DNA of 48,892 bases from an uncultured Prevotella sp. (lineage in GTDB: Bacteria; Bacteroidota; Bacteroidia; Bacteroidales; Bacteroidaceae): positions 1 to 48,892 of the forward strand of contig USRA01000006.1 in the NCBI GenBank assembly GCA_900557035.1. The letters run 5' to 3'. Under the pieces are notes generated by a model that was not told where the DNA came from, ran no database searches, and saw only the letters and a program-made list of their open reading frames with translations. The position numbers and the translations under genes were made by a program. Of the stretch, positions 7,933 through 14,795 are shown piece by piece (the stretch's first letter is position 1; each line of letters starts with the position of its first letter).

Positions 7933-7963
7933 AGAGGGGGAGCTGAAAAAATCACTCTTTCTC

Positions 7964-7994
7964 TTTGTGAAGTTCGAATTTTGTTGTACCTTTG
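7964..7994 (+). promoter_or_regulatory. Promoter of pyrK-pyrD
   Basis: TTTG (7964-7967) and TACCTTTG (7987-7994) are 19 bp apart. The leader to the ATG at 8059 contains a copy of the TATA-rich leader motif and a duplicated ACAACAAGCATTAA. Confidence 0.75.
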
Positions 7995-8000
7995 CACTGC

Positions 8001-8020
8001 CTATATATAAATAGGTATAA
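8001..8020 (+). repeat. Recurrent leader motif, variant copy
   Basis: CTATATATAAATAGGTATAA is a looser copy of the TATA/AAGGTATAA motif, placed just after the pyrK promoter and probably at the 5' end of the mRNA. Confidence 0.5.
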
Positions 8021-8058
8021 CAACAAGCATTAACAACAAGCATTAAAATAGCAATAAG

Positions 8059-8835
8059 ATGAAAAAATATGTTCTAGACCTCAAGGTGGTTTCTGTAGAA
8101 GCACTCAGCGATAAGCACGTATTGATTAAGCTTACTGATGAGAAACCTCTGCCGGAAATCCTGCCTGGACAGTTCGTAGAAGTAAAGGTAGATCATTCGG
8201 CTACCACCATGCTTCGTCGTCCTATCTCCATCAATTTCGTGGATAGAGAAACCAACCAGCTCTGGCTGCTCGTTGCCATGGTGGGTGACGGAACCCGCCA
8301 GCTCGGAAAGCTTCAGGCTGGCGATACGCTCAACTGTATGCTGCCTCTGGGCAATGGTTTCACCATGCCTACAGAGAAGAGTCAGAAGTATCTCCTCGTG
8401 GGTGGTGGCGTAGGTGTGGCTCCTCTGCTCTACTTCGGAAAACTCATCAAGGAGTTTGGTGCTGATGTAACCTTCCTGCTGGGTGCCCGCAAGGCTTCCG
8501 ACCTGCTGGAGCTGGATGAGTTTGCCAAGATAGGAAAGGTATGCATTACTACCGAGGATGGCTCTGCCGGCGAGGTGGGTTTCGTAACCAATCATTCTGT
8601 GCTGGAGAACGAGCAGTTTGACATGATCTCTACCTGCGGTCCGAAGCCGATGATGGTGAACGTGGCTCGCTTTGCCAAGAAGGCTGGTGTGGAGTGCGAG
8701 GTTTCCCTGGAGAACAAGATGGCGTGCGGCGTAGGTGCCTGCCTCTGCTGCGTGGAGAAGACCACCGAGGGTCATAAGTGCGTTTGCAAGGATGGTCCGG
8801 TTATCAACATCAAACAGCTCACCTGGGATATCTAA
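8059..8835 (+). CDS. pyrK: Dihydroorotate dehydrogenase B, electron-transfer subunit
   Basis: A 258-residue iron-sulfur flavoprotein that passes electrons from dihydroorotate, via PyrD, to NAD+. The N-terminal ferredoxin-reductase-like FAD domain shows RRPISI (about 54-59); the NAD-binding part shows LLVGGGVGVAPLLYF. The C-terminal 2Fe-2S cluster ligands are Cys223, Cys228, Cys231 and Cys243 in the pattern CGVGAC..C followed by CKDGPV. Length is normal. pyrD follows 148 nt downstream, separated by REP-like palindromes, so the two are probably one unit expressed from the promoter at 7964-7994. Confidence 0.95.
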   Translation: MKKYVLDLKVVSVEALSDKHVLIKLTDEKPLPEILPGQFVEVKVDHSATTMLRRPISINFVDRETNQLWLLVAMVGDGTRQLGKLQAGDTLNCMLPLGNGFTMPTEKSQKYLLVGGGVGVAPLLYFGKLIKEFGADVTFLLGARKASDLLELDEFAKIGKVCITTEDGSAGEVGFVTNHSVLENEQFDMISTCGPKPMMVNVARFAKKAGVECEVSLENKMACGVGACLCCVEKTTEGHKCVCKDGPVINIKQLTWDI

Positions 8836-8848
8836 AATCATTCCCACT

Positions 8849-8931
8849 CGCCCTGAAAGGGCAGAAGCTCCTAGCCCAGGGCATCACCCTGGGTATGATA
8901 TGTACCAAATGGCAAGTCGCCCTGAAAGGGC
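8849..8931. repeat. REP-like palindromic repeat cluster
   Basis: Two copies of the palindrome GCCCTGAAAGGGC (8850-8862 and 8919-8931) flank a third hairpin, CCCAGGG-CATCA-CCCTGGG (8875-8893). The GC content is far above that of nearby spacers. This form, with the short phrase CGCCCTGAAAGGGCA, is a dispersed repeat in many genomes and resembles REP/BIME elements mobilised by REP-associated tyrosine transposases; no such transposase is in the window. In an mRNA it would fold strongly between pyrK and pyrD. Confidence 0.8.
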
Positions 8932-8983
8932 AAAAGCATTTGTAATCCAAATGTAATAGAATATTATTTGATTAAGAAAGATT

Positions 8984-9892
8984 ATGGCTGATTTAAGTGT
9001 AAATATAAAGGATTTAAAGCTGAAGAATCCGGTGATGACTGCATCGGGAACTTTCGGCTACGGATTGGAGTTTGCTGATTTCGTTCCGCTGGAGGAAATC
9101 GGAGGTATTATCGTAAAGGGTACTACCCTGGAACCACGCGAGGGAAATGACTATCCACGCATGGCTGAAACTCCACAGGGAATGCTCAACTGCGTGGGTC
9201 TTCAGAACAAGGGTGTGGAGTACTTCTGCGAGCACATCTATCCTCAGATCAAGGACATCGATACCAATATGATTGTAAACGTGAGCGGACACTCGCCTGA
9301 AAGTTATGCGGAGTGTGCGGCACGCGTGAATGAGCTGGATAAGATTCCTGCCATCGAGCTGAATATTTCCTGCCCTAACGTAAAGGATGGCGGTATGGCT
9401 TTCGGCGTTACCTGCGAGGGTGCTGCAAGCGTGGTGAAGGCGGTGCGCAAGGTGTATGACAAGACCTTGATCGTGAAGCTTTCGCCTAACGTAACCAGCA
9501 TTGCCGACATCGCCCGTGCGGTAGAGGCTGAGGGTGCCGACTCTGTTTCGCTCATCAATACGCTGATGGGTATGGCGGTGGATATCGAGAAGCGCCAGCC
9601 GCTGCTGAGCATCCGTACTGGCGGCTTGAGCGGTCCTTGCGTGAAGCCGGTGGCATTGCGCATGGTTTACGATGTGGCTCATGCCGTGAAGATTCCGGTA
9701 GTAGGATTGGGCGGTATCCAGAATGCCAAGGATGCCATCGAATTTATGATGTGCGGTGCTACAGCTATCGAAATCGGTACTGCCAACTTCATCGATCCTG
9801 CCGTAACCAAGAAGGTGAAGGATGGTATGAACGAGTGGCTTGATGCTCACGGCTGCAAGTCGGTGACTGAAATTATCGGTGCCATCAAGTAA
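8984..9892 (+). CDS. pyrD: Dihydroorotate dehydrogenase, catalytic subunit (class 1B)
   Basis: A 302-residue FMN enzyme, fourth step of pyrimidine synthesis: dihydroorotate to orotate. The class 1 signature is visible: [13 protein letters not shown] (15-27), the active-site segment [13 protein letters not shown] with Cys130, the FMN-binding [12 protein letters not shown], and GLGGI followed by the phosphate-binding IEIGTANF. A Cys rather than Ser base and the adjacent pyrK identify the NAD-linked class 1B heterotetramer. The ATG at 8984 leaves a complete N-terminus. Confidence 0.95.
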   Translation: MADLSVNIKDLKLKNPVMTASGTFGYGLEFADFVPLEEIGGIIVKGTTLEPREGNDYPRMAETPQGMLNCVGLQNKGVEYFCEHIYPQIKDIDTNMIVNVSGHSPESYAECAARVNELDKIPAIELNISCPNVKDGGMAFGVTCEGAASVVKAVRKVYDKTLIVKLSPNVTSIADIARAVEAEGADSVSLINTLMGMAVDIEKRQPLLSIRTGGLSGPCVKPVALRMVYDVAHAVKIPVVGLGGIQNAKDAIEFMMCGATAIEIGTANFIDPAVTKKVKDGMNEWLDAHGCKSVTEIIGAIK

Positions 9893-9958
9893 ATGCTGGT
9901 CACCCACAGATAAAATTACACATTATTATTATATATATATAACTGAATTTCTGCATAT

Positions 9959-10231
9959 ATGGATTTGAATGATATGAATCCCGTTCTGCTCGTAGCAGCT
10001 CTTACGCAGCAGATAGCGGAGCAGGAGAAGCGGGCGGAAGCCTGCAGTGAGGATGCTGAGAACAAGGCTGCGCTGAGCAAGAACCTGCTGAGACGAGGCA
10101 ATCTGCTGTTGCAGATGGGCGATAAGGAGGGAGCCGGAAAGGATATGCAGAGATATCTGCAGCTGAATCCTGAGAAGATAGAGGAGCTTACTGGAGAGTT
10201 TAAGGCTGAAGGAAGAGAACATTGCCGATAA
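9959..10231 (+). CDS. Small TPR-like protein
   Basis: A 90-residue acidic-to-neutral helical protein. Residues about 45-80 (LLRRGNLLLQMGDKEGAGKD followed by MQRYLQLNPEKIEEL) match one tetratricopeptide-like helix pair ending in the typical 'LNP' turn; the first 40 residues form a predicted helix rich in Gln, Glu and Ala. It has no signal peptide. It follows pyrD by 66 nt without a terminator and may ride on the same transcript. The partner and function are unknown. No clear ribosome site is present, which is normal for this phylum. Confidence 0.6.
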   Translation: MDLNDMNPVLLVAALTQQIAEQEKRAEACSEDAENKAALSKNLLRRGNLLLQMGDKEGAGKDMQRYLQLNPEKIEELTGEFKAEGREHCR

Positions 10232-10399
10232 TTGTCTGAAATGCCGGTAATCGTCTGAAGATGCCGGTAAATGTTCTTCCGGAATAATATGAATGCCGAT
10301 AAAAATCTGCCAGTTTTGGGCTTCTTCTGATAAAAATCTGCTGAAAATATGCTGAAAAGCAGAAAATATAAGGAAAATAAAGAAAAAACTGACAATTTG
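10232..10399. other. Short intergenic spacer
   Basis: No gene seen. The phrase ATGCCG(G/A)TAA(T/A) recurs several times between 10235 and 10305, giving short imperfect direct repeats just after the TPR-like ORF. Confidence 0.4.
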
Positions 10400-10431
10400 T
10401 TTGGCAGTATCAAAGAAAAGTGTTACTTTTG
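10400..10431 (+). promoter_or_regulatory. Promoter of the aromatic amino acid operon
   Basis: TTTG (10400-10403) and TACTTTTG (10424-10431) are 20 bp apart. The predicted start near 10435 puts the leader peptide ATG about 65 nt into the transcript and the pheA ATG about 305 nt in, leaving room for the attenuator. Confidence 0.8.
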
Positions 10432-10501
10432 CAAACGAGTTGAGACTTTCATCGGTTGATGCTTGAAGCAATAAGTGAATAACAAATAAAAGAACAAGAA
10501 A

Positions 10502-10591
10502 ATGGAAAAGTTGAACGCTTACTTTTTTAGCTATTACTTTTACTTTGCAAGCAATTGTAAAGCGGGAAGTTGCGTATATATTTCAACTTAG
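10502..10591 (+). CDS. Phe/Tyr-rich leader peptide of the aromatic operon
   Basis: A 29-residue ORF beginning MEKLNA, then YFFSYYFYF (residues 7-15: four Phe and four Tyr with one Ser), then ASNCKAG and a short tail ending in Thr before TAG. This is the composition expected of an attenuation leader peptide for Phe and Tyr. It sits between the operon promoter and an intrinsic terminator and precedes prephenate dehydratase, a transaminase, DAHP synthase/chorismate mutase and prephenate dehydrogenase. Ribosome stalling at uncharged tRNA-Phe or tRNA-Tyr would be sensed over codons 7-15 (10520-10546). No SD sequence is obvious. Its role is inferred, but composition, position and RNA folding agree. 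Confidence 0.85.
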   Translation: MEKLNAYFFSYYFYFASNCKAGSCVYIST

Positions 10592-10651
10592 GATATAAGA
10601 TTCTTGAAATCATCGAAACGGTCCCGCTCTATTGTGAGCAGGACCGTTTTT
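10561..10651 (+). promoter_or_regulatory. Transcription attenuator (antiterminator/terminator)
   Basis: Terminator: AAACGGTCC-C-GCTC (10616-10629) pairs with GAGC-A-GGACCGTTT (10636-10649) and runs into T. Antiterminator: AGCGGGA (10561-10567), just downstream of the aromatic codons, is exactly complementary to TCCCGCT (10622-10628) inside the terminator's left arm. Within that loop ATTTCAA (10580-10586) pairs with TTGAAAT (10604-10610). A ribosome stalled on the Phe/Tyr codons would leave AGCGGGA free and block the terminator; one that reaches the stop codon (10589-10591) would cover it and let the terminator form. Confidence 0.82.
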
Positions 10652-10665
10652 CGTAAAACTCGAAT

Positions 10666-10705
10666 CCGTTTTCCAAGAAGCGTTTTCCAAAAATCCGTTT
10701 TCCAA
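10666..10705 (+). repeat. Three copies of CGTTTTCCAA
   Basis: CGTTTTCCAA occurs three times about 14 nt apart (from 10667, 10681 and 10696), between the attenuator and pheA. The first copy resembles the terminator's right arm. Significance unknown. Confidence 0.7.
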
Positions 10706-10739
10706 AATCAGGAGATAATGTAAAAAAGAGAGTGAAACA

Positions 10740-11573
10740 ATGAAGAGAATTGCAATACAAGGAGAGTTGGGATCCTTCCACGACATTACCGCCCACGAGT
10801 ATTTCCAGGGCGAGCAGATAGAGTTAATCTGTTGCGCTACCTTCGAGGAGGTGTTTGAGAACATCAAGCGAGATCCTACCATCATCGGCATCTGCGCCAT
10901 CGAGAACACCATCGCAGGCAGTCTGCTCCACAACTACGAGCTGCTCCGGGAGAGCGGAACCACTGTGGTGGGTGAGCACAAGCTCCACATCGAGCACAGC
11001 ATCTGCTGCCTGCCTACTGACGACTGGAGCACCCTGCAGGAGGTTCACTCTCATCCTGTAGCGCTGATGCAGTGTGGCAAGTTCCTCGCCAACCATCCCG
11101 ATCTCAAGGCGGTGGAGGCTGAGGATACCGCAGGTTCTGCCGCATTCATCGCCCAGCACCAGGTTCACGGATGGGCTGCCATCTGTTCTGCCTATGCTGC
11201 CAGGATGTATGGTATGAAGGTGCTGCAGGAGGGAATCCACGATAATCCGCACAACTTCACCCGGTTCCTCGTGGTCTGCAATCCGCAGAAGGCATCCCTG
11301 CTCCGACCTATCGAAAAGGCCAACAAGGCGAGCATCGTCTTCAGCCTTTCACACGACAAGGGTTCGCTCTCCAAGGTTCTCACCATCCTGAGCTTCTACG
11401 ACATCAATCTCACCAAGATCCAGTCGCTGCCAAGCATCGGTCATGAATGGGAATATCTCTTCTACGTGGATCTCACCTTCGATAATCTGACACGCTATCG
11501 CCAGAGCATCGATGCCATCACACCACTCGTGAAGAAACTCACGGTGCTGGGAGAATATGAGGAAAAAGAATAG
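10740..11573 (+). CDS. pheA: Prephenate dehydratase
   Basis: A 277-residue monofunctional enzyme, prephenate to phenylpyruvate. The catalytic PDT domain covers residues 1 to about 180, with IENTIAGSL near 54-62 and the catalytic Thr174 in NFTRF. A C-terminal ACT domain (about 195-275) should bind Phe for feedback inhibition; its usual ESRP motif reads QSLP here (IQSLPSIGHEWEYLF), a change at the ligand-binding loop. No chorismate mutase domain is fused here; that activity is on the DAHP synthase of the same operon. First structural gene after the attenuator. A start-stop pair ATGTAA with GGAG just in front lies at 10711-10723. Confidence 0.93.
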   Translation: MKRIAIQGELGSFHDITAHEYFQGEQIELICCATFEEVFENIKRDPTIIGICAIENTIAGSLLHNYELLRESGTTVVGEHKLHIEHSICCLPTDDWSTLQEVHSHPVALMQCGKFLANHPDLKAVEAEDTAGSAAFIAQHQVHGWAAICSAYAARMYGMKVLQEGIHDNPHNFTRFLVVCNPQKASLLRPIEKANKASIVFSLSHDKGSLSKVLTILSFYDINLTKIQSLPSIGHEWEYLFYVDLTFDNLTRYRQSIDAITPLVKKLTVLGEYEEKE

Positions 11574-11623
11574 TTGATAATTTATGGTTAACAGTTTATA
11601 GTTAAGAGTTAAAGATAAGAATT

Positions 11624-12793
11624 ATGATACAACCAGCCAATAGAGTAACAGAAATACAGGAATACTACTTCAGCCGCAAGCTGAAGGAAGTGGCTAAGCT
11701 TAATGCCGAGGGACAGGACATCATCAGCCTCGCCATCGGAAGTCCAGACATGCCGCCTTCTAAGCAGACCATCGATACGCTCTGCGAGGTAGCCCATAAC
11801 CCTGCTGCACACGGATATCAGCCTACGGTGGGCATCCCGGAGTTGCGCAAGGCGATGGCTGGTTATTACAAGAGATGGTATGACGTGGATCTTGACTGGG
11901 CTACGGAAATCCAGCCGCTCATTGGTAGCAAGGAGGGAATCCTGCACGTTACGCTCGCCTTCTGCAACCCTGGCGACGAGGTGCTCATCCCAAACCCGGG
12001 CTATCCTACCTATACTGCCATCAACAAGATTCTCGGCACCAAGATTACCTATTACGACCTGCGTGAGGACAATGAATGGCAGCCAGACTTCGAGGCGCTG
12101 GAGAAGATGGACCTCAGCCACGTGAAGCTGATGTGGACCAACTATCCGAACATGCCGACCGGAGGCGTGGCTAAGATGGAGACCTACGAGCGACTCGTGA
12201 AGTTTGCCAAGGACCACAATATCGTGGTGGTGAACGACAACCCTTATTCGCTCATCCTCAACGAACATCCGCTGAGCATCTTGCAGGTGCCTGGCGCCAA
12301 GGATTGCTGCATCGAATTCAATTCGCTCAGCAAGAGCCACAACATGCCTGGATGGCGTGTGGCTATGATTTCGAGCAACAAGCAGTTTATCTCCTGGATC
12401 CTGAAGGTGAAGAGCAACATCGACAACGGATGCTTCCGCGGAATCCAGCTCGCTGCTGCCGAGGCCATGCTCAACAACACCGACGAGTGGCACCGTGAGA
12501 ACAACATCACCAACTATCGCCGCCGCCGCGACATCGCCGAGCAGATCATGCAGGTATTGGACTGCAAGTTTGATCCTAACCAGGTGGGCATGTTCCTCTG
12601 GGGCAAGATTCCGGAGAAATACGCCGATGTTGAAGACCTCACAGAGAAGATTCTCCACGAGGCGCGCATATTCATAACCCCTGGATTCATCTTCGGAAGC
12701 AACGGCAAGCGATACATCCGCATCAGCCTCTGTGCCAAGGATGAGAAAATGAAGGAGGCTCTGGAAAGAATCAGAAAAGTCTTTGGAAAGTAA
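11624..12793 (+). CDS. PLP-dependent aminotransferase (aromatic/aspartate type)
   Basis: A 389-residue fold-type I aminotransferase. Landmarks: NYPNMPTG (173-180) for the PLP/carboxylate site, NDNPY (Asp205 and Tyr208) for the pyridine ring, the Schiff-base Lys237 in SLSKSHNMPGWR, and the C-terminal carboxylate-binding Arg in YIRISLC. Between pheA and the DAHP synthase gene, it most likely transaminates phenylpyruvate and 4-hydroxyphenylpyruvate to Phe and Tyr with glutamate. Annotations for this family often say LL-diaminopimelate aminotransferase or AspC-like; the operon argues for the aromatic role. ATG at 11624, 50 nt after pheA. Confidence 0.9.
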   Translation: MIQPANRVTEIQEYYFSRKLKEVAKLNAEGQDIISLAIGSPDMPPSKQTIDTLCEVAHNPAAHGYQPTVGIPELRKAMAGYYKRWYDVDLDWATEIQPLIGSKEGILHVTLAFCNPGDEVLIPNPGYPTYTAINKILGTKITYYDLREDNEWQPDFEALEKMDLSHVKLMWTNYPNMPTGGVAKMETYERLVKFAKDHNIVVVNDNPYSLILNEHPLSILQVPGAKDCCIEFNSLSKSHNMPGWRVAMISSNKQFISWILKVKSNIDNGCFRGIQLAAAEAMLNNTDEWHRENNITNYRRRRDIAEQIMQVLDCKFDPNQVGMFLWGKIPEKYADVEDLTEKILHEARIFITPGFIFGSNGKRYIRISLCAKDEKMKEALERIRKVFGK

Positions 12794-12828
12794 AAAAGGT
12801 AAAAATAAAAAAAATAAAATATACGACT

Positions 12829-13896
12829 ATGGAATTAGAATTAGAACCATTGAATCTCCCTAGTGATCAGGAACGCCCTATCGTCATTGCAGGTCCATGC
12901 TCTGCAGAGACCGAAGAGCAAGTTATGACTACCGCCAAGCAGCTGGCTGCCAAGGGCTGCCACATGTTCCGCGCTGGTGTATGGAAGCCACGTACCAAAC
13001 CAGGAGGCTTCGAGGGAAATGGCGAGGCTGCCCTGCCTTGGATGAAGCAGGTGAAGGAGGAGACCGGTATGCTCACAGCTACCGAGGTGGCTACTCCTGA
13101 GCACGTGGAGCTCGCCTTGAAATATGGAATCGATGTTCTGTGGGTGGGAGCCCGTACTTCTGCCAATCCATTCGCCATGCAGGCGCTGGCAGACAGCCTT
13201 CGGGGCGTGGATGTTCCTGTGCTGGTGAAGAACCCGGTGAATCCGGATCTTGAGCTCTGGATCGGTGCGCTCCAGCGTATCAACCAGGCTGGTATCAAGC
13301 GACTCGGTGCCATCCATCGCGGTTTCTCCAGCTTCGACAAGAAGATCTACCGCAATCTCCCTATGTGGCAGATTCCAATCGAGCTGCACCGCCGCGTTCC
13401 TCAGTTGCCTATCCTCTGCGACCCTAGCCACATCGGCGGTCGCCGCGACCTCATCGCTCCTCTCTGCCAGCAGGCTATGGACCTGGGCTTCGACGGTCTG
13501 ATCGTAGAGAGCCACTGCTCTCCTGATGAGGCATGGAGCGATGCCAAGCAGCAGGTTACTCCAGATATCCTGGATTACATCCTGAGCCTCCTCGTTGTTC
13601 GTGATGAGCATTATTCTACAGAGGGCCTGCATCAGCTGCGCGGCCAGATTGATGAGTGCGACAACCAGTTGATGGATCTTCTTGCCAAGCGTATGCGTGT
13701 ATGCCGCGAAATCGGTACCTACAAGAAGGAGCACAATATGACTATCGTACAGACCAACCGCTACAACGAGATCCTCGAGAAGCGTGGTGCCCAGGCTTCA
13801 CTCTGCGGAATGAGCCCAGAGTTTGCTGCCCAGATCTTTGAGCATATCCACGAAGAGAGTGTTCGCCAGCAGTTGGAAATCCTGAATCAGAAATAA
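12829..13896 (+). CDS. Bifunctional DAHP synthase / chorismate mutase
   Basis: A 355-residue fusion. Residues about 1-262 are a type I DAHP synthase that condenses phosphoenolpyruvate and erythrose 4-phosphate: IAGPCSAE (20-27), KPRTKPGGFEG, VGART and the metal-binding DPSHIGGRRDLI are all present. Residues about 263-355 are an all-helical AroQ chorismate mutase (LRGQIDECDNQLMDLLAKRM and later KKEHNMTIVQTNRYNEIL), chorismate to prephenate. Joining the entry enzyme to the branch-point enzyme lets prephenate or chorismate control the pathway. Genes for prephenate dehydratase and prephenate dehydrogenase flank it, so all three branch activities are made together. The ATG at 12829 follows the aminotransferase by 35 nt. 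Confidence 0.95.
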   Translation: MELELEPLNLPSDQERPIVIAGPCSAETEEQVMTTAKQLAAKGCHMFRAGVWKPRTKPGGFEGNGEAALPWMKQVKEETGMLTATEVATPEHVELALKYGIDVLWVGARTSANPFAMQALADSLRGVDVPVLVKNPVNPDLELWIGALQRINQAGIKRLGAIHRGFSSFDKKIYRNLPMWQIPIELHRRVPQLPILCDPSHIGGRRDLIAPLCQQAMDLGFDGLIVESHCSPDEAWSDAKQQVTPDILDYILSLLVVRDEHYSTEGLHQLRGQIDECDNQLMDLLAKRMRVCREIGTYKKEHNMTIVQTNRYNEILEKRGAQASLCGMSPEFAAQIFEHIHEESVRQQLEILNQK

Positions 13897-13902
13897 ATTA
13901 AG

Positions 13903-13942
13903 TGAAGAGTAGAGGACGAAAGACTTCGGCCTTCACTCTTCA
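13903..13942. other. Intercistronic hairpin
   Basis: TGAAGAGT (13903-13910) pairs with ACTCTTCA (13935-13942) in the spacer between DAHP synthase and prephenate dehydrogenase. No T-run follows, so it is more likely an mRNA processing or stability element than a terminator. Confidence 0.45.
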
Positions 13943-13961
13943 TTCTTCACATAAAAAAGAA

Positions 13962-14762
13962 ATGAGAATTTTGATAATGGGAGCAGGAAAGATGGGAAGC
14001 TTTTTCATCGACCTGCTCAGCTTCGACCACGAGGTGGCTGTGTATGAAAAGGATGCCAAGCGACTGCGCTTCACCTATAACTGCTACCGTTTCACCAAGA
14101 TGGAGGAGGTGGAGATGTTTCGCCCGGAACTCGTCATCAATGCCGTAACCGTGAAATACACCATCCCGGCATTCGAGGAGTTGCTGCCACATCTCTCTAA
14201 AGACTGTATCATCAGCGACATTGCGTCGGTGAAGACAGGATTGCAGGAGTTTTACGACAAGAGCGGCTTCCGCTACGTGAGCACCCACCCGATGTTCGGT
14301 CCTACATTCGCCAACCTGAACCAGCTCTCCGAGGAGAATGCTGTCATCATCAAGGAGGGCGACTATATGGGTAAGATCTTCTTCAAGGATCTCTATCAGA
14401 AGCTCGGACTGAGCCTGCATGAGTACACCTTTGATGAGCACGACCAGACGGTGGCTTACTCGCTGAGTATTCCGTTTGTCAGCACTTTTGCCTTTGCTGC
14501 GGTGATGAAGCATCAGGATGCTCCTGGTACCACCTTCAAGCGCCACATGCAGATAGCCAAGGGCGTATTGAACGAGGATGACTATCTCTTGCAGGAAATC
14601 CTCTTTAACCCATATACATCTGGACAGGTGGCCCAGATTCGCGAAGAGCTGGCTGAACTCATCGATATCATCGATCACAAGGATGCCAAGCGCATGAAAC
14701 TCTTCCTCACCAGAATCAGAAATCATGTGAAGGAAGACATCGAAATCAAGCAGCAGAAATAG
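13962..14762 (+). CDS. tyrA: Prephenate dehydrogenase
   Basis: A 266-residue enzyme making 4-hydroxyphenylpyruvate from prephenate with NAD(P)+. The start at 13962 puts the Rossmann motif ILIMGAGKMGSFF at residues 3-15; the frame extends upstream only through the intercistronic hairpin. The conserved SDIASVKTG and the catalytic His in THPMFGP are visible. The C-terminal half is helical, typical of TyrA. No ACT domain is attached, so feedback by Tyr, if any, would not use that domain. Fourth structural gene of the aromatic operon; the next gene follows after 33 nt. Confidence 0.92.
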   Translation: MRILIMGAGKMGSFFIDLLSFDHEVAVYEKDAKRLRFTYNCYRFTKMEEVEMFRPELVINAVTVKYTIPAFEELLPHLSKDCIISDIASVKTGLQEFYDKSGFRYVSTHPMFGPTFANLNQLSEENAVIIKEGDYMGKIFFKDLYQKLGLSLHEYTFDEHDQTVAYSLSIPFVSTFAFAAVMKHQDAPGTTFKRHMQIAKGVLNEDDYLLQEILFNPYTSGQVAQIREELAELIDIIDHKDAKRMKLFLTRIRNHVKEDIEIKQQK

Positions 14763-14795
14763 GAAAAAACAGAAGACAAAGAAGAGTAGTAGATT

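Noticed and set aside
8849..8931. Possible insertion sequence end
   Set aside because: Only short palindromes are present, with no transposase or target duplication.
11574..11623. Short GTTAAGAGTTAAAG-like repeats between pheA and the aminotransferase gene
   Set aside because: Low-complexity AT-rich spacer of a kind common between genes in this phylum.
11609..12658. 349-residue open frame antisense to the aminotransferase gene
   Set aside because: Composition typical of the reverse complement of a coding frame (His, Val, Leu-rich), with no motif.
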